From: Muribaculaceae bacterium
GTDB lineage: Bacteria > Bacteroidota > Bacteroidia > Bacteroidales > Muribaculaceae
Direction of reading: 5' to 3'
Assembly (NCBI GenBank): GCA_017436845.1
Contig: JAFSCJ010000003.1
Coordinates: 166,440-230,439, forward strand
DNA length: 64,000 nt
Shown here: positions 45,419 through 57,406 of the stretch, piece after piece
How positions within the stretch are numbered: the first letter of the stretch is position 1
Layout of the letters: every line of letters begins with the position of its first letter
Position numbers and translations under genes: made by a program
The notes under the pieces: generated by a model
Told to the model about the DNA's origin: nothing
Databases searched by the model: none
The model's input: the letters and a program-made list of their open reading frames with translations, nothing else

Positions 45419-45492
45419 CTATTTGCGTGGAAATCAGATTGATGTGCGTTGGCTTTCTTGTGACAAAGAAGAAAAATAAAATGATTTAATAT

Positions 45493-45870
45493 ATGGTATC
45501 ATTAGCAATTTTTGGTATTCAAAGTTCAACGCTCGCCGTTACGGCAGCACTTACAGGTGTGGCATTAGTGGCCGCTGCGTTGTGGATGGCCGGGCTACTG
45601 TCTCCAAGGTCATTCAACCCTCAAAAGGGAGAAGCTTATGAGTGTGGTATTCCCACTCGTGGCGAAAGTATGGCACAATTCAAAGTCGGATATTATCTGT
45701 ATGCGATTTTGTTTTTGATGTTCGATGTTGAAACTGTGTTCTTATTTCCTTGGGCTGTAAAAGTTAAAGCGCTTGGGACAGATGGTTTGACAGCGATTGC
45801 AGTATTTTTTGGAATTTTAGTGTTAGGTCTTGTATATGCCTGGCGGAAAGGAGCTCTTGAATGGAAGTAA
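45493..45870 (+). CDS. nuoA: Complex I subunit A
   Basis: Small membrane subunit of the proton-pumping quinone reductase. 125 residues, three membrane helices, with the family pattern YECGIPTRGESMAQFKVGYY and FLMFDVETVFLFPWA (conserved acidic residues in helix 2). First gene of the operon; a 10-base overlap with nuoB. Confidence 0.95.
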   Translation: MVSLAIFGIQSSTLAVTAALTGVALVAAALWMAGLLSPRSFNPQKGEAYECGIPTRGESMAQFKVGYYLYAILFLMFDVETVFLFPWAVKVKALGTDGLTAIAVFFGILVLGLVYAWRKGALEWK

Positions 45871-46469
45871 CAACCAAAAGCATGCCTTATGAGGCATGGA
45901 AAGACAACGAATATATCGAAAAACTCGTTGACGAATTGCGTGCAAATGGCACAAATGTTATTGTTGGCTCATTTGATAAGTTGATAAATTGGGGTCGCTC
46001 TAACTCAATATGGCCATTGACGTTTGCTACAAGTTGTTGTGGTATCGAGTTTGTGTCTTTAGGTGCTGCTCGTTATGATATGGCTCGTTTTGGATGGGAA
46101 GTAGCTCGTTCATCTCCACGTCAAGCTGACTTTATGATGGTTGCAGGTACAATTGTTCACCGCATGGCTCCGGTTATGCGTCGTTTGTATGACCAATTGG
46201 CTGAACCTAAATATGTAATCGCTTGTGGCGGTTGCGCTATTTCAGGAGGTCCATTCCGTAAATCATATCACGTTGTTAAAGGTATCGATGAGATAGTTCC
46301 TGTGGATGTCTATCTGCCAGGTTGTCCACCTCGTCCTGAAGCAATGATTTATTCTATTATGCAATTGTCTCGTAAGATGAAAGTTGAGAAATTCTTTGGA
46401 GGTGTTAACCGAAAAGAAAAAATTGCCGATTTCTTGGCTGCTCATCCTGAAGAATCATTGAATTACTAA
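45861..46469 (+). CDS. nuoB: Complex I subunit B
   Basis: Carries the terminal Fe-S cluster N2 next to the quinone site. 202 residues with all four cluster cysteines: the adjacent pair in TSCCGIEF, one in IACGGCAISGG and one in LPGCPPRPEA. The conserved RQADFMMVAGT segment is present. Starts inside nuoA (10-base overlap). Confidence 0.97.
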   Translation: MEVTTKSMPYEAWKDNEYIEKLVDELRANGTNVIVGSFDKLINWGRSNSIWPLTFATSCCGIEFVSLGAARYDMARFGWEVARSSPRQADFMMVAGTIVHRMAPVMRRLYDQLAEPKYVIACGGCAISGGPFRKSYHVVKGIDEIVPVDVYLPGCPPRPEAMIYSIMQLSRKMKVEKFFGGVNRKEKIADFLAAHPEESLNY

Positions 46470-46515
46470 GAGTCATAGCATACATTAATTAATATAGATA
46501 AAGACAAAATTAGAT

Positions 46516-48144
46516 ATGGCAAATATTCAGGATAAAATCGCCAAACAATTTCCCGAAGCAACATTTGAGGAAGGTGAAATCTTATTGGTAAATATTCCCG
46601 ATGCTAAATGGCATGACCTTGCTAAATTCTTGAAAGAGGATGCCGATTTGCATTTTGATCATCTTATTACAATTGTTGGTATGGACTGGGTTGATAAATT
46701 CGGATGTGTTTATCAATTAAACTCTACCAAATATAATACCCAAATATCGGTAAAGGTTGCAACTGAAGAACGTGAAAATCCCATGATTCATAGCGTTTCT
46801 GATATTTGGAAAATTGCAACAACCTTTGAACGTGAAGTATATGACTTCTTTGGAATTATTTTTATTAATAATCCTGATATGCGTCGTTTGTTCCTGAGCA
46901 TTGATTGGAAAGGATATCCATTGCGTAAAGATTACGATATGAGTCCTGAAAACAATCCTGTGCCAACAGAAAACGAGCGTCAAGAAGATGTAACATATTC
47001 TTATGTCGAAGATGAAAATGGTAATGTTGAAAAGAAAACAATTGCTATTTTCCAACCTGAAGATTATGTTGTAAACATAGGTCCTCAACACCCTGCTACT
47101 CATGGCGTATTGCGCTTCCGTACAGCTGTTGATGGTGAAACAATTAAAAAAATTGATTTCTATTCAGGATATATCCATCGTGGTATTGAAAAATTGTGTG
47201 AAGGATTGACTTATCCTCAAACGCTTCATTTTATGGACCGTATGGATTATTTTTCTGGACACCACTATCATCACGCGTTGTGTATCGCTTATGAAAAAGC
47301 ACTCGGTATCGAAATCTCTCGTCGTGCACAAGTTATTCGCGTATTGATGGATGAGTTGGCACGCATTGCCTCTCACTGCTTGTTCCTTGGTACGTATTGT
47401 ATGGACTTGGGTGCTACTACAATGTTGTTCTATACATTGCGTGTGCGCGAACAGATTCTTGATATAATGGAACGTACATGTGGTGCTCGCATGACATTCA
47501 ACTATGGATGTATAGGTGGTGTAATGCAAGATCTTCATGAAGACTTCGTGAAAGATGTAAAAGAACTTCTTGCGGTGTTGCCTAAAAACATCAAAGAATA
47601 CAACGAATTATTCATAGGCAACGTAATTGCAAAAGGACGTCTTGAAAATATAGGAAACCTTACTCGTGAAGATGCTATTTCTTATGGTGTTACAGGTCCT
47701 TCAGGTCGTGCATCAGGTTGGGCTTGTGACGTGCGCAAGACACATCCTTATAGCATTTATGGCGAGCTTGACTTTGAAGAAGTCGTATATACTGAAGGCG
47801 ATTCAATGGCTCGTACAAAATTGCGTATCGCTGAAATGGAACAATCAGCTAAGATTATCGAACAATTGATTGATAATATTCCTGATGGAGAATATTGCGT
47901 GAAGGTGCCTAAAGTAATCAAGTTGCCTGCTGGCCGTTGGTTTCAACTGGTAGAAGGCTGTCGTGGTGCATTTGGCGTATATATCGAAAGCGATGGCGGT
48001 GCATCTCCTGTGCGCTTGAAACTTGCTCCTCCATGTTTGCCATTGGCAAATGTTGTTGACCACATAACACAAGGCTACAAGATTGCCGACCTTATCACTA
48101 TCGGTGGTTCATTAGATTATATTGTTCCCGATATTGACCGATAA
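46516..48144 (+). CDS. nuoCD: Complex I subunits C and D fused
   Basis: 542 residues joining the NuoC 30-kDa domain (about 1-165, with FEREVYDFFGI and LRKDYDM) to the NuoD 49-kDa domain (about 180-542). NuoD has the quinone-pocket His in GPQHPATHGVLRF and the Tyr in RMDYFSGHH. Fused NuoCD occurs in E. coli and commonly in Bacteroidetes. It lies 46 bp after nuoB. Confidence 0.96.
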   Translation: MANIQDKIAKQFPEATFEEGEILLVNIPDAKWHDLAKFLKEDADLHFDHLITIVGMDWVDKFGCVYQLNSTKYNTQISVKVATEERENPMIHSVSDIWKIATTFEREVYDFFGIIFINNPDMRRLFLSIDWKGYPLRKDYDMSPENNPVPTENERQEDVTYSYVEDENGNVEKKTIAIFQPEDYVVNIGPQHPATHGVLRFRTAVDGETIKKIDFYSGYIHRGIEKLCEGLTYPQTLHFMDRMDYFSGHHYHHALCIAYEKALGIEISRRAQVIRVLMDELARIASHCLFLGTYCMDLGATTMLFYTLRVREQILDIMERTCGARMTFNYGCIGGVMQDLHEDFVKDVKELLAVLPKNIKEYNELFIGNVIAKGRLENIGNLTREDAISYGVTGPSGRASGWACDVRKTHPYSIYGELDFEEVVYTEGDSMARTKLRIAEMEQSAKIIEQLIDNIPDGEYCVKVPKVIKLPAGRWFQLVEGCRGAFGVYIESDGGASPVRLKLAPPCLPLANVVDHITQGYKIADLITIGGSLDYIVPDIDR

Positions 48145-48176
48145 ACTTAAGAATAATATAGTAATTATAATAGATT

Positions 48177-49253
48177 ATGTACGATTTATCAATTATAACC
48201 AATTGGATTCATGAGTTATTGCTATCGGTAATGCCGGGCTGGCTCGCAACAACAATCGAATGTGTCGCAATAGGTGTTGCACTCCTATTGGTGTATGCAT
48301 TATTAGCATTGTTCTATATCTATTTTGAACGTAAGGTGTGTGCGGCTTTCCAATGTCGTCTCGGTCCTAATCGAGTAGGCCCTCTTGGATTGTTGCAATC
48401 GTTTGCCGATATGTTCAAAATGCTTATCAAGGAAATTATCACACTGAAGAATGTAGATCGTTTCTTGTTTGCATTAGCTCCTTACTTAGTGATTATTGCA
48501 TCAATGTTGTCATTCTCTGTGTTACCATGGGGTAATGGCTTGCAAATCATTGATTTCAATATTGGTATATTCTTCTTGATTGCTGTATCTTCAATCGGCG
48601 TACTTGGTATTTTACTTGCTGGATGGTCAAGTAATAACAAGTTTACACTTATCGGTGCATTGCGTTCAGGTGCTCAAATGGTGAGCTATGAGTTATCTAT
48701 TGGATTGTCGGTATTGACAATGGTCGCATTTGCCGGAACAATGTCTGTTACAGGTATTGTTGAAGCACAAAAAGACTTGTGGTTTATCTTCTCGGGACAC
48801 ATTCCCGCTATTATTGCATTTGTCATTTATCTTGTAGCAGGTACAGCTGAAACTAATCGTGGTCCGTTTGACCTTCCTGAAGCAGAAAGTGAGTTGACAG
48901 CAGGTTATCACACTGAATATTCGGGTATGCACTTTGGCTTCTTCTACTTGGCTGAATATTTGAACCTATTCATCGTTTCCGGTGTTGCAGCATTACTATT
49001 CTTTGGTGGATGGATGCCATTGCACATCCCGGGATGGGACGGATTTAATGAAATTATGGACTACATTCCATCGGTATTGTGGTTTGTAATCAAAGCTATT
49101 GTAATTTCATTTGTTATTATATGGTTTAAGTGGACATTCCCACGTTTGCGTATCGACCAATTGCTTAACCTTGAATGGAAATATTTGCTTCCAATCAACT
49201 TGTTTAACTTGGTATTGATGGTACTCGTGATTGTTTATGGATTGCATTTCTAA
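48177..49253 (+). CDS. nuoH: Complex I subunit H
   Basis: Membrane subunit forming the quinone chamber with NuoB/NuoD and the link to the pumping arm. 358 residues, about eight membrane helices. Conserved [21 protein letters not shown], the acidic loop [20 protein letters not shown] and the EYSGMHF segment. It is the last nuo gene before the atp block; 42 bp separate it from the atpD ATG. Confidence 0.96.
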   Translation: MYDLSIITNWIHELLLSVMPGWLATTIECVAIGVALLLVYALLALFYIYFERKVCAAFQCRLGPNRVGPLGLLQSFADMFKMLIKEIITLKNVDRFLFALAPYLVIIASMLSFSVLPWGNGLQIIDFNIGIFFLIAVSSIGVLGILLAGWSSNNKFTLIGALRSGAQMVSYELSIGLSVLTMVAFAGTMSVTGIVEAQKDLWFIFSGHIPAIIAFVIYLVAGTAETNRGPFDLPEAESELTAGYHTEYSGMHFGFFYLAEYLNLFIVSGVAALLFFGGWMPLHIPGWDGFNEIMDYIPSVLWFVIKAIVISFVIIWFKWTFPRLRIDQLLNLEWKYLLPINLFNLVLMVLVIVYGLHF

Positions 49254-49274
49254 ACCATTGAAAAGAATTAATAA

Positions 49275-50798
<1,524 letters not shown>

Positions 50799-50812
50799 TT
50801 AGAGTCATAACT

Positions 50813-51046
50813 ATGATACTTAAAATAATATCGGCTGAAGATGTGCTTTATTCAGGGGAGGTAGATTTAGTAAATCTTCCTGGTGAAATAGGTACATTTA
50901 CCGTATTAAACAATCACGCATCATTGATATCGACTCTTGTCCCCGGTAAAATCGTATATGATGAAAAAGGGACACGACGTGAGATTGTAATAAATGGAGG
51001 TTTAGTCGATGTTGATAATAACATAGTATCGGTGTGTATATATTAA
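50813..51046 (+). CDS. atpC: ATP synthase F1 epsilon subunit (short)
   Basis: 77 residues, only the N-terminal beta-sandwich: SAEDVLYSGEVDLVNLPGE and FTVLNNHASLI. The C-terminal helical inhibitory domain seen in E. coli epsilon (139 residues) is missing, as is common in Bacteroidetes. Loss of that domain would remove epsilon-type inhibition of ATP hydrolysis (inference). It follows atpD at 14 bp. Confidence 0.92.
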   Translation: MILKIISAEDVLYSGEVDLVNLPGEIGTFTVLNNHASLISTLVPGKIVYDEKGTRREIVINGGLVDVDNNIVSVCIY

Positions 51047-51047
51047 T

Positions 51048-52097
51048 ATGAAAAAAGTATTTCTCATATGGGCTGTTTTGATTTTGGCATTTATAATGCC
51101 AAAAAGTCTTAGCGCATCAAGTGAGGGTGGAGAATTGGCAATTAAAGAGACAATTTTTCATCACTTAGGAGATGGGTATGGATGGGAAGTACCATTTTCT
51201 CATCATCACCGCATTCCTCTTCCCATAATCGTGTGTGATAACGATGGAGTATGGCATTGTTTCATGTCTTCGCGTGTAGCTCATGGCGAAACCTATGACG
51301 GATTTTATATCGCAGAAAGTGGTGATTATAAAGGGAAAGTTGTAGGTCGTGATGCTAATGGGACAGAGTACCGTCCTATAGATTTGTCAATTACCAAAAA
51401 TGTGTTGGCATTGTTTATATCTGTATTTGTTGTGTTGTTGTGCGTGATGAGTGTTGCTCGTTGGCACAAACGCAATGGCTATAAAGCACCTCGCAAAGGG
51501 GTAGGGGCAATTGAAGCTCTCATCTCATTTGTCTATGATGGTGTAATTAAATCAACATTAAAAGAAAATGCACGTCGTTTTGCCCCTTATTTATTGACTG
51601 TATTCTTCTTTATCTTTGTGATGAATCTTTTAGGATTGATCGTTATATTCCCAGGTGGGGCCAATTTGACCGGTAATGTTGCCGTTACATTAGTATTGGC
51701 AACACTCACATTCTTGGTTACAAACATTTTTGGAACAAAGCACTATTGGAAAGATATTTTCTGGCCTGATGTACCTTTGTTGCTTAAGTTCCCATTACCA
51801 ATTATGCCTGTTATTGAGATTTTTGGTATGTTTACCAAGCCGGCAGCGTTGACAGTGCGTTTGTTCGCAAATATGATGGGTGGACACATGATTGTTATCG
51901 CATTAACAATGTTGATATTTATCTTTGCACCAATGGGAGCAGCAGTTGCAGGTGCTACAACTGTAGTGTCTGTGATATTCTCAATATTTATGTTGTTGAT
52001 TGATGTTCTCGTAAGTTTTATCCAAGCTTATGTGTTTACTATGCTATCAACAATATTTATTGCGTTAGCACAAGAAAATCCTCATCATGAAGAATAA
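51048..52097 (+). CDS. atpB: ATP synthase Fo subunit a
   Basis: Proton channel half of Fo. 349 residues with a hydrophobic signal-like N-terminus and a periplasmic extension of about 90 residues before the first channel helix, giving a longer protein than E. coli subunit a. The essential arginine is in KPAALTVRLFANMMGGHM; the last helices include LIDVLVSFIQAYVFTML. One base separates it from atpC; no atpI-like gene lies between. Confidence 0.96.
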   Translation: MKKVFLIWAVLILAFIMPKSLSASSEGGELAIKETIFHHLGDGYGWEVPFSHHHRIPLPIIVCDNDGVWHCFMSSRVAHGETYDGFYIAESGDYKGKVVGRDANGTEYRPIDLSITKNVLALFISVFVVLLCVMSVARWHKRNGYKAPRKGVGAIEALISFVYDGVIKSTLKENARRFAPYLLTVFFFIFVMNLLGLIVIFPGGANLTGNVAVTLVLATLTFLVTNIFGTKHYWKDIFWPDVPLLLKFPLPIMPVIEIFGMFTKPAALTVRLFANMMGGHMIVIALTMLIFIFAPMGAAVAGATTVVSVIFSIFMLLIDVLVSFIQAYVFTMLSTIFIALAQENPHHEE

Positions 52098-52115
52098 TAT
52101 TAAAGAGAAAAATAA

Positions 52116-52397
<282 letters not shown>

Positions 52398-52412
52398 TAA
52401 GAAACTCTCAGT

Positions 52413-52910
52413 ATGGAACTATTCACGCCTGATTTCGGCTTGATATTCTGGATGTTTGTATCATTCGCTGTGCTTTTCATTTTATTATGGAAGTTTGGAT
52501 GGCCTGTGATACTTAATGGAATTGATGGTCGAGCTGACCTCATCGATAAAGGTGTGGAGTACGCTCAAAATGCAAAAGAGCAACTTGATCATGCACGAGA
52601 GGAGGCTGATAAATATATAGCAGATGCGCGTCGCCAACAAGCAGAATTGTTGCGCGAAGCCGACAAAATGAAGACTCAAATTATCGAAGAAGCACGCGAA
52701 GCCGCACAAAAAGAAGCTCAAAAAGTGATGGATGCCGCTAAAGTATCTATTGAGCAATCTCGCAAAGAGGCTGAGCAAAACTTTAGAAACGAGGTGAGTG
52801 TTTTTGCTCTCGATATTGCGTCAAAAGTCGTAAGAAATCAACTTGTTGATGAAAAAGCACAGACAAAGTTGGTTAATACTCTGCTTGATGAAATAGAGAA
52901 ACAAAACTAA
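52413..52910 (+). CDS. atpF: ATP synthase Fo subunit b
   Basis: 165 residues: one N-terminal membrane helix (FGLIFWMFVSFAVLFILLW) and a long charged coiled coil (about 45-165) that forms the peripheral stalk. Followed by atpH at 6 bp. Confidence 0.95.
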   Translation: MELFTPDFGLIFWMFVSFAVLFILLWKFGWPVILNGIDGRADLIDKGVEYAQNAKEQLDHAREEADKYIADARRQQAELLREADKMKTQIIEEAREAAQKEAQKVMDAAKVSIEQSRKEAEQNFRNEVSVFALDIASKVVRNQLVDEKAQTKLVNTLLDEIEKQN

Positions 52911-52916
52911 AACGCA

Positions 52917-53462
52917 ATGAACGAAGGTCTTATTCCACGTCGATATGCTAAGGCACTTTATGAATTTGCTACTGAAAAGGGCGATTCAAAAAGTATATAT
53001 GGTTTGATGCAGTCTTTGGCTTCAGCTTTTGTTGCCGAAAGTTCTCTTCAATCAGTAATGAGCAATCCATTTATTGCTACTGACGATAAGATTAAATTGT
53101 TGGTTACTGCTACCGGTGCCGAAAAAGGCGATAAAGTATTTAACGATTTTATCTCTTTGTTGACGACCAATAAGCGTTTGGATATGTCTCGAGAAATCGC
53201 ATTAGCTTATTTGGATATTTATCGTAAGGCCAATAACATTTATCTTGTTGAAGTAGTAACAGCATCGGAGTTATCCCATAACGATGAGTCGCGTCTTAAA
53301 GCATTGATCCAAAAACACCTTAATGGTGGAACTATGGAATATTCAAGTCGTGTGGATAATGAATTGATAGGTGGTTTTGTCGTAAACATTGGCTCTGAGC
53401 GTTTGGACGCTTCTATAAGTAATGAATTAAAACAATTGCGTTTGAATCTTTTAAGTAAATAA
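52917..53462 (+). CDS. atpH: ATP synthase F1 delta subunit
   Basis: 181 residues. Starts [16 protein letters not shown], the delta/OSCP N-terminal helix bundle; the C-terminal part has [20 protein letters not shown]. Binds the top of F1 and the b stalk. Followed by atpA after 5 bp. Confidence 0.95.
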   Translation: MNEGLIPRRYAKALYEFATEKGDSKSIYGLMQSLASAFVAESSLQSVMSNPFIATDDKIKLLVTATGAEKGDKVFNDFISLLTTNKRLDMSREIALAYLDIYRKANNIYLVEVVTASELSHNDESRLKALIQKHLNGGTMEYSSRVDNELIGGFVVNIGSERLDASISNELKQLRLNLLSK

Positions 53463-53467
53463 AAAGA

Positions 53468-55039
53468 ATGATAAACCCCAGCGAGATTTCGGAAGTTTTA
53501 AAACAACAACTTGAAAACGTAAATACTAAAGTATCGTTTGAGGAAGTTGGTACAGTCCTTGAGGTAGGTGACGGCGTTGCCCACGTTTATGGACTTGATA
53601 AAGTGTGCGCCAACGAGCTCGTAGAGTTTGAGAACGGCGTTAAAGGTGTTGCTCTCAACCTTGAAGAAAGCAACGTAGGTGTGATATTGCTTAATAACGT
53701 TGACAAAGTTACCGAGAACATGACTGTGCGCCGTACCGGCGAGATTGCTTCAATCCCTGTGGGAGAAGGTCTTTTAGGACGCGTCATAAATGTTTTGGGT
53801 GAGCCTATAGATGGTCGTGGTCCAATTACAGGAGAGCGAATGTTGTTACCCCTTGAGCGTAAAGCTCCCGGTGTAATTTTCCGTCAACCTGTAAAACAAC
53901 CATTGCAAACAGGTATCAAGGCTGTTGACTCAATGGTCCCCATCGGTCGTGGACAACGTGAGTTGATTATCGGTGACCGTCAGATTGGTAAAACAGCAAT
54001 CGCAATTGATACCATCATCAATCAACGCAAAAATTTTGAGGAGGGGAAACCCGTATATTGTATCTATGTAGCGATTGGTCAAAAAGCATCATCGGTAGCT
54101 GCTATTGTAGAAACATTGCGTCAACATGGTGCAATGGATTATACAGTTGTTGTAGCTGCTACTGCTTCTGACTCTGCTGCAATGAGATACTATTCTCCAT
54201 TTGCTGGAGTTGCAATTGGTGAATATATTCGTGACACAGGTCGTGATGCCCTTATAGTGTACGATGACTTGTCAAAACAAGCGGTGGCTTATCGTGAAAT
54301 TTCATTGATTTTGAAACGCCCTTCAGGTCGTGAAGCATATCCAGGTGATATTTTTTACCTACATTCTCGTTTGCTTGAGCGTGCAGCTAAGATTATTGAT
54401 AACCAAGAGGTCGCTTCAAAAATGAATGACCTTCCTGAGGTGTTGAAACCACTTGTAAAAGGAGGTGGCTCATTGACAGCTCTTCCTATCATTGAGACAC
54501 AAGCAGGTGACGTATCGGCATATATCCCTACAAACGTAATTTCTATTACTGACGGTCAGATATTCCTTGAAACAGCATTGTTCAACCGTGGTATTCGCCC
54601 GGCTATCAATGTTGGTATCTCGGTATCTCGTGTAGGTGGTAATGCTCAAATCAAGTCAATGAAGAAAGTTGCCGGTACATTGAAGATTGACCAAGCTCAA
54701 TTCCGCGAACTTGAATCATTTACAAAATTTGGTGGTGACATGGATGCCGTAACAGCAAGAGTTATTGATAAGGGACGTAAGAATGAACGTCTGCTCATCC
54801 AACCTCAATATCAACCTGTTGCTGTGGAAGAAGAAGTCGCTGTAATATATTGTGGAACAAAAGGGTTACTTGAGAAAGTGCCAATGGATAAAGTTTCTGA
54901 ATTTGAGAAACTATTTATTCAATTACTGCATGTGAAATATCAAGATGCCCTTGATGCTATAAAGAAAGGTCAACTCTCAGATGATGTTACTGATAAGTTG
55001 ACATCTGCGGCACAGGAGATAATAAGCCGTTATAACTAA
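53468..55039 (+). CDS. atpA: ATP synthase F1 alpha subunit
   Basis: Non-catalytic nucleotide-binding subunit. 523 residues with Walker [10 protein letters not shown], the conserved [17 protein letters not shown] segment and [19 protein letters not shown]. Standard length. Confidence 0.97.
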   Translation: MINPSEISEVLKQQLENVNTKVSFEEVGTVLEVGDGVAHVYGLDKVCANELVEFENGVKGVALNLEESNVGVILLNNVDKVTENMTVRRTGEIASIPVGEGLLGRVINVLGEPIDGRGPITGERMLLPLERKAPGVIFRQPVKQPLQTGIKAVDSMVPIGRGQRELIIGDRQIGKTAIAIDTIINQRKNFEEGKPVYCIYVAIGQKASSVAAIVETLRQHGAMDYTVVVAATASDSAAMRYYSPFAGVAIGEYIRDTGRDALIVYDDLSKQAVAYREISLILKRPSGREAYPGDIFYLHSRLLERAAKIIDNQEVASKMNDLPEVLKPLVKGGGSLTALPIIETQAGDVSAYIPTNVISITDGQIFLETALFNRGIRPAINVGISVSRVGGNAQIKSMKKVAGTLKIDQAQFRELESFTKFGGDMDAVTARVIDKGRKNERLLIQPQYQPVAVEEEVAVIYCGTKGLLEKVPMDKVSEFEKLFIQLLHVKYQDALDAIKKGQLSDDVTDKLTSAAQEIISRYN

Positions 55040-55059
55040 TTGAGAAAGAAAAATTCTGA

Positions 55060-55944
55060 ATGGCAACGTTACGTGAATTAAAAGGACGAATAGGCTCGGT
55101 TGCTTCTACTGAGAAGATAACAGGGGCGATGAAAATGATTTCATCGGCAAAGATGCACAAAGCTGAACAGGCATTGCGTCGTCTATTGCCTTTCCGTCAG
55201 CAGATAGAAACAATTATAGGTAATCTGTTGTCGGCCGATGCTCAATTCTCGTCTCCGTTGCTTGAAACTCGAGAAGTTAGACGAATAGGTATTGTTGTCT
55301 TTGGCTCTGATGATGGTCTTTGCGGAGCTTATAATGTGAATATATTTAAACGACTAATTGAAATAATTACTGGATATAAATCTACTTTCGGTAATGATGT
55401 TGAGATTGATATTTACACTGTGGGCTCAAAAATTGCTAAGGCTGTAAGAAAAATTGCTAATGGCAAAATTCGCATGATTTCAGAGAATGGTGTTGATTCA
55501 AAATCTGAAAGTGGCGAGGTTAAACTTTTTGTGGCATCATTGCAAGAAAAGTTCATTGTAGGTGAGGTTGATAAGATTGATTTCTTATATATGAATTTTA
55601 AAAGTATCAGCCGTCAAGTCTTAAAATCAGAACAATTACTCCCTGTTGTTCAGGAGTCTTTCTCTGACTTGAATACAAATGTACAGGTGAAACCTTACAT
55701 TTTTGAACCAAATGCAACAAAGATATTTACATCGGTATTGCCATTGTTCCTCCTTTCGGTGATGCAAGAAGTGTTTACTGAAAATAGAGCATCGGAGCAA
55801 GCTGCTCGTGTGATGGCAATGCAAAGCGCAAATGATAATGCGAAGAAATTGCTTGAACAATTGCGATTGGAATATAATAAACTGCGTCAACAAAGTATTA
55901 CAACAGAGTTGCTTGATATTGTTGGCGGTCAAATAAAGAATTAA
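55060..55944 (+). CDS. atpG: ATP synthase F1 gamma subunit
   Basis: Rotor shaft. 294 residues with long N- and C-terminal helices that pair as a coiled coil: RIGSVASTEKITGAMKMISS near the start and NKLRQQSITTELLDIVGG at the end, and the GSDDGLCGAYN motif in the Rossmann-like domain. It is the last atp gene, 36 bp before nuoI. Confidence 0.96.
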   Translation: MATLRELKGRIGSVASTEKITGAMKMISSAKMHKAEQALRRLLPFRQQIETIIGNLLSADAQFSSPLLETREVRRIGIVVFGSDDGLCGAYNVNIFKRLIEIITGYKSTFGNDVEIDIYTVGSKIAKAVRKIANGKIRMISENGVDSKSESGEVKLFVASLQEKFIVGEVDKIDFLYMNFKSISRQVLKSEQLLPVVQESFSDLNTNVQVKPYIFEPNATKIFTSVLPLFLLSVMQEVFTENRASEQAARVMAMQSANDNAKKLLEQLRLEYNKLRQQSITTELLDIVGGQIKN

Positions 55945-55980
55945 AAAAACAAATATATAAACTAAGATTTATACATATCT

Positions 55981-56562
55981 ATGGGTAGTGTAAAAGATTA
56001 TTTTTCATCATTAGGTTCCGGGTTGGCAAGCCTTGTAAAAGGTATGCAAATTACCGGAAAAGAATTTATTACACCTAAAATTACTGAAAAATATCCTGAA
56101 GATCGTGAGACTGTAAAAGTTCCAGAACGCTTTCGTGCAGTCCTCACTTTGAAGTATGACGAAGAAGGTCGTCACAAGTGTATTGCCTGCGGTATATGTC
56201 AACGTAATTGTCCTAATGACACAATTACAATTACATCAAAGATGGTTGACATGCCTGATGGGAAGAAAAAACGCAAGTTAGACAAATATGTTTATGACTT
56301 GGGTAGTTGTACCTTCTGTCAATTGTGTGTAACAACTTGTCCTCAAGATGCACTTGAATTTTCAAATGATTTTGAGCAAGCAGTATTCACTCGTGAAAAA
56401 CTTGTGAAACAATTGAATTATTTGCCGGAAAAAGAAGAGCCGGCTCCGTCGCCTGAAGAATTGGCTAAGGCTGCTGCTGAACGTGAGGCAAAAATTGCTG
56501 CTGCAAAAGCTGCTGCTGAGGCTTCTGCAACAGATGTTAATACTGAAAATAAAGAAAATTAA
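55981..56562 (+). CDS. nuoI: Complex I subunit I (ferredoxin-type) with extended tail
   Basis: 193 residues. Two 4Fe-4S motifs: CIACGICQRNCP and CTFCQLCVTTCP, clusters N6a/N6b passing electrons to NuoB. Residues about 152-193 form an Ala/Glu/Lys-rich tail (EELAKAAAEREAKIAAAKAA) that is longer than usual and probably helical or disordered. First nuo gene after the atp block. In complexes without NuoEFG this subunit is close to where an alternative electron donor would dock. Confidence 0.95.
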   Translation: MGSVKDYFSSLGSGLASLVKGMQITGKEFITPKITEKYPEDRETVKVPERFRAVLTLKYDEEGRHKCIACGICQRNCPNDTITITSKMVDMPDGKKKRKLDKYVYDLGSCTFCQLCVTTCPQDALEFSNDFEQAVFTREKLVKQLNYLPEKEEPAPSPEELAKAAAEREAKIAAAKAAAEASATDVNTENKEN

Positions 56563-56570
56563 TCACATAT

Positions 56571-57083
56571 ATGGAATCAGTAGGAAGTATCATTATGTAT
56601 TTGATAATTGCATTAGCAATTATAGTATTCTCGGTACTTGCTGTCACTACACGTAAGATTTTGCGTTCGGCTACTTACTTGTTGTTTACATTGTTTGCTA
56701 CAGCTGGCATCTATTTTATGATGGATTATCAGTTCTTGGGCGCAGTGCAAATAGCTGTATATGCCGGAGGTATTGTCGTATTGGTTGTCTTCTCAATCTT
56801 GTTGACAAGTAAACCAGGTGACAAAGCCGAGAAACTTGCTTCAAAAAGACGTGCTATTGGTCTGTTGGCTGCATTTGCAATGCTTGGCGTTTCAGGCTAT
56901 GCATTGTTGAGTCGCTGTGGATTCTTTGCACAACTTCCAGCAATGGGAGATGTTACAATGGATCAAATCGGGGATCAATTGTTAGGAACAGGTCAAGGCG
57001 GAATGCTTTTACCTTTTGAAGCAATCAGTGTGTTATTACTTGCATGTATAATCGGTGGCATCGTAGTTGCTCGTAAAAGGTAG
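56571..57083 (+). CDS. nuoJ: Complex I subunit J
   Basis: 170 residues, about five membrane helices. Conserved AVQIAVYAGGIVVLVVF segment with the glycine kink in helix 3. Eight bp after nuoI, six before nuoK. Confidence 0.94.
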   Translation: MESVGSIIMYLIIALAIIVFSVLAVTTRKILRSATYLLFTLFATAGIYFMMDYQFLGAVQIAVYAGGIVVLVVFSILLTSKPGDKAEKLASKRRAIGLLAAFAMLGVSGYALLSRCGFFAQLPAMGDVTMDQIGDQLLGTGQGGMLLPFEAISVLLLACIIGGIVVARKR

Positions 57084-57089
57084 AAGATT

Positions 57090-57401
57090 ATGGATATTAC
57101 ATTAATGTACTACTTAATCCCCAGCCTCGTAATGTTTTGCTGCGGTGTATATGGGTTCATTACCCGTAAAAATATGATTGCGATATTAATCTCGCTTGAG
57201 CTTATGCTTAATGCGGTTGATATTAACTTTGTCGTGTTTAATCGTTTCTTGTTTCCCGGACAATTAGAGGGTATGTTCTTTACTCTTTTTGCTATTGCTA
57301 TTGCTGCTGCAGAAACAGCTCTTGCAATTGCAATTATTATAAATATTTTCCGTGTTGCTAAGAATATTGATGTGCGCGATTTAACTAAAATGAAATTTTA
57401 A
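57090..57401 (+). CDS. nuoK: Complex I subunit K
   Basis: 103 residues, three membrane helices. Two helix glutamates needed for pumping: in ILISLELMLNAVDINF and in AAAETALAIAI. Standard length. Confidence 0.96.
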   Translation: MDITLMYYLIPSLVMFCCGVYGFITRKNMIAILISLELMLNAVDINFVVFNRFLFPGQLEGMFFTLFAIAIAAAETALAIAIIINIFRVAKNIDVRDLTKMKF

Positions 57402-57406
57402 ACGCT

